64,000 bases of DNA from Planktomarina sp. (GTDB lineage Bacteria > Pseudomonadota > Alphaproteobacteria > Rhodobacterales > Rhodobacteraceae): positions 41,910 through 105,909 of the forward strand of contig JAHDCF010000006.1 of the NCBI GenBank assembly GCA_020630015.1, read 5' to 3'. The notes under the pieces were generated by a model. It ran no database searches and was not told the DNA's origin. It saw nothing but the letters and a program-made list of their open reading frames with translations. The position numbers and the translations under genes are program-made. Positions 60,203-64,000 of the stretch are shown here, one piece after another. Each line of letters starts with the position of its first letter. The stretch's first letter is position 1.

Positions 60203-62455
60203 ATGGGACGTCTCAAAACCATTACCCGCCGCAGCTTTTTGATTGGTTCCGCCGCCATTGGGGGTGGGGTTATGTTTGGCGCTTATCGCGCCGGTGTTCC
60301 ATTCGAAAACCCCAATGCAGCAACCCTTGCCGAGGGGGAGGCCAGTTTTAATCCTTGGGTGATTATCAACAGCGAAAAGATCACCTTGATCGGGTCCCAT
60401 GCCGACAAAGGGCAGGGTGTCATGTCTGCGCAGATTGCCTTGATCGCAGAAGAGCTTGATGTTGAGCTTGATCAAGTGGACACCAGTTTCGGTAAACCTG
60501 ATAAGGCTTATTTCAACGGCGGAATGGGCGATGCTTTTGCAGGTTTCCCGCTCTATGAATACAATCAACAAACCGAACGGATGCGCGGATTTGTGGCCGG
60601 CGCTATGCGGGCGGCCCTGCCCATGATGGCAACGGGTGGTTCGTCTGCCATGCCGGATGTCTTTGACAAACTGCGGGTTGCGGGTGCGGTTGCGCGGGAA
60701 ACATTGAAGGTCGCGGCATCCAACGTTTCTGGTGTGCCGGTGGATCAGTTGAAAACCCAAGGCGGGATGGTGATGTTCCCCGATGGATCCAGCAAGGCTT
60801 ATACCGAACTGGCCGCCGCTGCGGCACAGGTTGAAACGGTGGATCCGGCCACAATCACATTGCGAGAGCCATCTGAATGGCGGATCATCGGTAAACCGCA
60901 AAAACGTGTTGATATTCTGGCAAAGTCAACCGGAACGCTGGACTATGGCATTGATTTCAAAGCGGAAGATATGCTGCACGCAACGGTCCGGGTGAACCCC
61001 AATCAAGGCGCTGTCATGAACAGTTTTGATGCCAGCGCGGCGAAAGATATGCGTGGCGTCAAAGAAATTTTCGAGATCACGGGTGGCGTGGCCGTGGTGG
61101 CCGATAACACGTGGCGGGCCATTCAGGCGGCAAATGCGATTGAATTCGATTGGGCCGCACCCAGCTATCCGATGCAACAGGCCGATCATTGGGCGGCATT
61201 GGAAGATGCTTTCGGACAGGAAGAAAATCTAAACGCAGAAGCCCGCGTTGTGGGCGATGTCGACGGCGCCGAGGGCGAGGCCGTGATTGCCGAATACAAA
61301 TCACCCTATGTGGCCCATGCCCCGCTTGAACCTTTGAACGCCACGATCCTTGTCACCGACGACCGGGTTGATATCTGGGCCGGTCACCAAATCCAGATGA
61401 TGACGGAACAAATGGTGGCGGGTATCACCGGGCACGACACCGAAAACGTGCATTTGCACAATATGTATATGGGCGGCAGTTTCGGACACAGGCTGGAGTT
61501 TGATTTCATCAAGCAAGCGGCCGAAATCGCCCTGCATATGAAGGGCACGCCGGTCAAAATGACCTATTCCCGGGAAGAAGATTTCATTCACGATTTCCCG
61601 CGTCACATCACCATGGGCCGCGGCATCGCCAAGCACAAAGATGGCAAAGTCACGTCAATGGACGTGATGATATCAGCGCAATCTGTCATGGCGTCTCAAA
61701 TGGGGCGCATGGGGCTGAATTTGGATATGCCAGACACCCAGTTGCAAGAAGGTGCTTGGGATTATCCGATGCTGAACCTGCCAAATAACCGGGTGCGATC
61801 TTATAAGGTGAAACACCTTGCACCGGTGTCATCGTGGCGGTCGGTTGGGGCTGCACCCAATGTCTTTATTTATGACACCATGCTGGATGAGGTGATCCAT
61901 GCCGCCGGGGCTGATCCAATGGCGGAACGCATCCGGTTGATGGGGCACGAACAATCGGTTCAGGTGTTGGAAACCGTTGCTGAGATGTGCAACTGGTCGG
62001 GTCATAAGGTCGGGCCAAACACAGGACGCGGCGTCGCTTATGGCTTTAGCTTTGGGGTGCCTGTCGCCACCGTTGTTCAGGTCACGAACACCGATCAAGG
62101 TATTAAATTGGACGAGGTTTGGGTGGCCGCCGATGTGGGAACAGTTGTGGACCCCAGCAACCTGGATAATCTGGCAACCGGTGGAACCGTGTTCGGGCTT
62201 GGTCACGCGATGAACTGCGAAATCACGTATAAGGATGGGGTTGCAGAACAAACCAATTATCATCAGCACGAGGCGATGCGCATGTGGCAATGCCCGCCGA
62301 TCCATTTCAAGGCTTTGGAAAACATGCCAAAGGTGCGCGGGTTTGGGGAACCCCCCATTCCACCGGCGGCACCGGCCCTTGGAAATGCGATCTTTGCCGC
62401 AACCGGCCAACGCATTCGCGAAATGCCGTTCAACAAACACATCGATTTCGCATAA
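60203..62455 (+). CDS. Molybdopterin-binding large subunit (isoquinoline 1-oxidoreductase beta type)
   Basis: A 750-residue catalytic subunit. The twin-arginine signal ITRRSFLIGSAAIGGG (about 7-22) sends it to the periplasm with its small subunit. The Mo-cofactor domain includes MYMGGSFGHRLEFDFIKQAAEIA and SWRSVGAAPNVFIYDTMLDE, and the end GFGEPPIPPAAPALGNAIFAATGQRIREMP holds the conserved catalytic glutamate of this family (GE). Acts on an N-heterocycle or an aldehyde; the true substrate is not known. The following cytochrome gene overlaps its stop region. Confidence 0.93.
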   Translation: MGRLKTITRRSFLIGSAAIGGGVMFGAYRAGVPFENPNAATLAEGEASFNPWVIINSEKITLIGSHADKGQGVMSAQIALIAEELDVELDQVDTSFGKPDKAYFNGGMGDAFAGFPLYEYNQQTERMRGFVAGAMRAALPMMATGGSSAMPDVFDKLRVAGAVARETLKVAASNVSGVPVDQLKTQGGMVMFPDGSSKAYTELAAAAAQVETVDPATITLREPSEWRIIGKPQKRVDILAKSTGTLDYGIDFKAEDMLHATVRVNPNQGAVMNSFDASAAKDMRGVKEIFEITGGVAVVADNTWRAIQAANAIEFDWAAPSYPMQQADHWAALEDAFGQEENLNAEARVVGDVDGAEGEAVIAEYKSPYVAHAPLEPLNATILVTDDRVDIWAGHQIQMMTEQMVAGITGHDTENVHLHNMYMGGSFGHRLEFDFIKQAAEIALHMKGTPVKMTYSREEDFIHDFPRHITMGRGIAKHKDGKVTSMDVMISAQSVMASQMGRMGLNLDMPDTQLQEGAWDYPMLNLPNNRVRSYKVKHLAPVSSWRSVGAAPNVFIYDTMLDEVIHAAGADPMAERIRLMGHEQSVQVLETVAEMCNWSGHKVGPNTGRGVAYGFSFGVPVATVVQVTNTDQGIKLDEVWVAADVGTVVDPSNLDNLATGGTVFGLGHAMNCEITYKDGVAEQTNYHQHEAMRMWQCPPIHFKALENMPKVRGFGEPPIPPAAPALGNAIFAATGQRIREMPFNKHIDFA

Positions 62456-62466
62456 TGGGGGCGAAT

Positions 62467-63087
62467 ATGAAAAAGCTTGTTTTGGCCGCAGCGATGGCCG
62501 TCCTTCCCGCGATTGGATTTGGGGCCGAAGGCGAAACCGTGACGATCGATCCCCCCGCCGAAGGCAGTGTCAGCCGCGAAGACGGCTTGTTGGCATGGGC
62601 CCGGATATATGAAGTGACAAGCCATCCTCGGTGTTCGAACTGCCATGTGGGTGAAGATAATTTTCCCATGTGGTCGGGGCCATCGTATGGCAAGGCGCGC
62701 CGGCACGGCATGAACATCAATGCCGGTGAAAGCCGGATTGGGGCGGAATATGTGCCATGTGCCACCTGTCATGCGTGGCGCGAAGAGGGCGGAAATGATG
62801 CCCCCCATATGGCACCACAAGTGGCAATGAACTGGCAATTGGCCCCGGTTGAGGCCGCGTGGTTCGGCAAATCCAGCGCAGAGATTTGCAACCAATTGCG
62901 TGATCCCGAACGTAACGGGGATCGCACCTATTTGGATATCGCGGGTCATTTGGATCACGATTTGATTTTGCACTGGGCCTGGACGCCGGGCGGTGGGCGC
63001 GAACCCGCACCATACAGTTTGCAAGAACATGTAAACGATGTTCTGGCCTGGGGTGTGGCAGGCATGCCCTGTGAAAACGACGAATAA
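62467..63087 (+). CDS. Cytochrome c with two haem motifs (isoquinoline-oxidoreductase cluster)
   Basis: A 206-residue periplasmic protein with signal peptide 1-20. Two c-type haem motifs, CSNCH (56-60) and CATCH (98-102), suggest a dihaem electron acceptor. Its gene follows the molybdenum hydroxylase by 11 bases and would carry electrons from the 2Fe-2S subunit to the respiratory chain (inference). An ATG at 62455 overlaps the upstream stop, but the one at 62467 has GGGGGCG upstream and begins the signal peptide. Confidence 0.9.
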   Translation: MKKLVLAAAMAVLPAIGFGAEGETVTIDPPAEGSVSREDGLLAWARIYEVTSHPRCSNCHVGEDNFPMWSGPSYGKARRHGMNINAGESRIGAEYVPCATCHAWREEGGNDAPHMAPQVAMNWQLAPVEAAWFGKSSAEICNQLRDPERNGDRTYLDIAGHLDHDLILHWAWTPGGGREPAPYSLQEHVNDVLAWGVAGMPCENDE

Positions 63088-63099
63088 GGATCCTTTGAT

Positions 63100-63441
63100 A
63101 TGACCAATTCATCCGCTTTGCGTTTGGCCGCCATTGCCCTGATTGTCAGTGCAGCCTTTCACCTGATCGCCCCCATTTTTGGTGGGATTGTATCGCAAAC
63201 CTTGCAATTATTTTTCGTGGGTATTGTCTATCTTTTGGGCGCTTTGGGGTTGCTGCGCGGATGGCGTTGGTTGGGGTACGTCATGTTCCTGATCTTGATC
63301 GTTGGAATGGCCGTTTCTTTGTATACGTCATTCGCGCCTGCGCCTTTGCCACGATGGCTCTATCTGGGCATATTTGGTGCGGATTTGGTGGCGTGGCTTG
63401 GGTTGTTTGTCTATCTTTGGAAAAACAACCCAGACCGTTAA
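63100..63441 (+). CDS. Small four-helix membrane protein
   Basis: A 113-residue protein with four hydrophobic helices (about 6-27, 29-50, 58-77 and 86-106) and no charged catalytic residues. It follows the cytochrome gene by 12 bases with AAGGATCC before its ATG, so it belongs to the operon. Not recognised; a membrane accessory to the hydroxylase and cytochrome pair is a guess. Its stop overlaps the convergent znuA-like stop by three bases. Confidence 0.82.
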   Translation: MTNSSALRLAAIALIVSAAFHLIAPIFGGIVSQTLQLFFVGIVYLLGALGLLRGWRWLGYVMFLILIVGMAVSLYTSFAPAPLPRWLYLGIFGADLVAWLGLFVYLWKNNPDR

Positions 63442-64000
63442 TCGGCAACGCAGTTTGACAAAGCCGCCTGAAGTTGCGGCAAAACTGTTGCGTCATTGGG
63501 CCCTAAGATCACGGGGCTGGCGTCCACGATTGTTGCATCGCTTGCCAAATCAAGCGCCGTGAACAGATCTTCACTTTCGCTGGGGGCTTTCACAAAGCAC
63601 TTGGTGTTTTGCGCGGCAGATTTCAGGGCACGAAGATGCGCAGCACTTGGCGCAGCATCGTGCGTATCTGTGACTGACCCAACGCCGTTTAATCCGAAGT
63701 CTGTTTCGACCAAAGCCCAAGCATCATGTGAAAAGACAACTTCCGTCTTGCCAAATGTGGACATGAAATCTTGAAACGCCGCTCCTTCGGATTTGATTTT
63801 TAATAGTGTGGATTTCAGATTTTCCTGCAAAGTGGCTTTTGAGGTTGGGTGTAACTTGATCAACATGTCCGCAATCAATTCCGCCGCATGTGACGCCTCT
63901 GAAACCGATGTCCAAAGGTGAATTTCATCACTTGCGTGATGGTCACCATGCTCGTCATGCTCGTCATGCTCGTCATGCTCGTCATGCTCGTCATGCTCGT
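63438..64000 (-). CDS. znuA: Zinc ABC transporter substrate-binding protein, C-terminal part (ZnuA-like, cut by window edge)
   Basis: The visible 187 codons are the C-terminal half of a cluster A-I metal-binding protein. A histidine/acid-rich loop (Asp-Glu-His repeated at least five times, then GDHHASDEIHLW) leads into EASHAAELIADML, VVFSHDAWALVETDFGLN (metal-binding His) and DATIVDASPVILGPND. ZnuA proteins deliver zinc to ZnuB/ZnuC. The 5' end, signal peptide and remaining ligands lie beyond 64000. The loop is coded by a 9-bp tandem repeat. Confidence 0.9.
   Translation of the reverse strand, partial: EHDEHDEHDEHDEHDEHGDHHASDEIHLWTSVSEASHAAELIADMLIKLHPTSKATLQENLKSTLLKIKSEGAAFQDFMSTFGKTEVVFSHDAWALVETDFGLNGVGSVTDTHDAAPSAAHLRALKSAAQNTKCFVKAPSESEDLFTALDLASDATIVDASPVILGPNDATVLPQLQAALSNCVAD
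63950..64000. repeat. 9-bp tandem repeat coding an Asp-Glu-His run
   Basis: The unit GACGAGCAT (minus strand) is repeated without change at least five times up to the window edge and continues beyond it. It encodes Asp-Glu-His in frame in the znuA-like gene. Exact identity of the units suggests recent slippage expansion and a copy number that may vary between strains. Confidence 0.9.

Noticed and set aside
63950..64000. Tandem 9-bp units considered as an iteron origin
   Set aside because: They are in frame with the znuA-like gene and code for its known type of His-rich loop.

Overview
The window looks like chromosomal DNA of a marine alphaproteobacterium of the Rhodobacterales (Roseobacter group). 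The assignment is an inference from gene content and layout: a ctaC-ctaB-ctaG-ctaE cytochrome oxidase cluster, lysC beside an EI-Ntr ptsP, dprA-topA, a HisN-type histidinol phosphatase, DUF1178 and DUF1127 proteins, and a class A RNase P RNA. No rRNA, tRNA, CRISPR array, integrase or intact insertion sequence was seen.

Layout. 1-3 kb (minus): the start of topA, then dprA and tldD. 3-10.6 kb (plus): aa3 oxidase subunits II and III with their haem and copper assembly factors, then surf1, thrC, an M16 peptidase and a RimJ-like acetyltransferase, several joined by 1-4 base overlaps. 10.6-12.6 kb (minus): mtnP, a LysE-type exporter and apt, a purine and methylthioadenosine salvage group. 12.8-20.8 kb: a SulP permease, a flavin reductase-like protein, a GNAT enzyme, ptsP, lysC, an SDR enzyme, DUF1178 and a Nudix hydrolase. 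20.9-22.4 kb: modA-modB without modC. 22.4-27.7 kb (minus): TerC, a 27-residue membrane peptide, XpaC-like, TelA-like, SPFH and zinc-ribbon proteins, which look like one envelope-stress module. 27.8-29.1 kb: a divergent rluB-like gene and tadA.

29.1-31.9 kb is the clearest accessory region. A MerR regulator and a transglutaminase-like protein, divergent around a textbook MerR operator, lie between two 165-bp direct repeats made of the 3' end of tadA and its downstream DNA. The transglutaminase gene has borrowed its last codons from tadA. A sulfotransferase gene and an AT-rich spacer follow. 31.9-38 kb: an M20 peptidase, gatCA, a lipoprotein, an AmpD-like amidase, rnpB, a GNAT enzyme and rpmG. 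38-41.5 kb: a Bax-inhibitor-1 family gene with a possibly structured leader, a DUF1127 gene, a LysR regulator and a quinone oxidoreductase. 41.8-45.7 kb: an XRE regulator, hisN, and convergent 8-oxoguanine and guanine deaminases. 45.7-51.1 kb: a tightly coupled run of mgtE, 5-formyl-THF cyclo-ligase, a YmdB-like phosphoesterase, a DMT exporter and an SLC13 permease. This last gene faces a second SLC13 permease (51.3-53.0 kb).

53.2-58.5 kb: yebC, then a surface and secreted-protein cluster on the minus strand (M10 metalloprotease, TbpB-like lipoprotein, RTX repeat protein). 58.6-63.4 kb: an AraC regulator divergent from a molybdenum hydroxylase of the isoquinoline 1-oxidoreductase type, with a cytochrome carrying two haem motifs and a small membrane protein. 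The window ends inside a zinc-binding znuA-like gene with a 9-bp tandem repeat that encodes a metal-binding loop.
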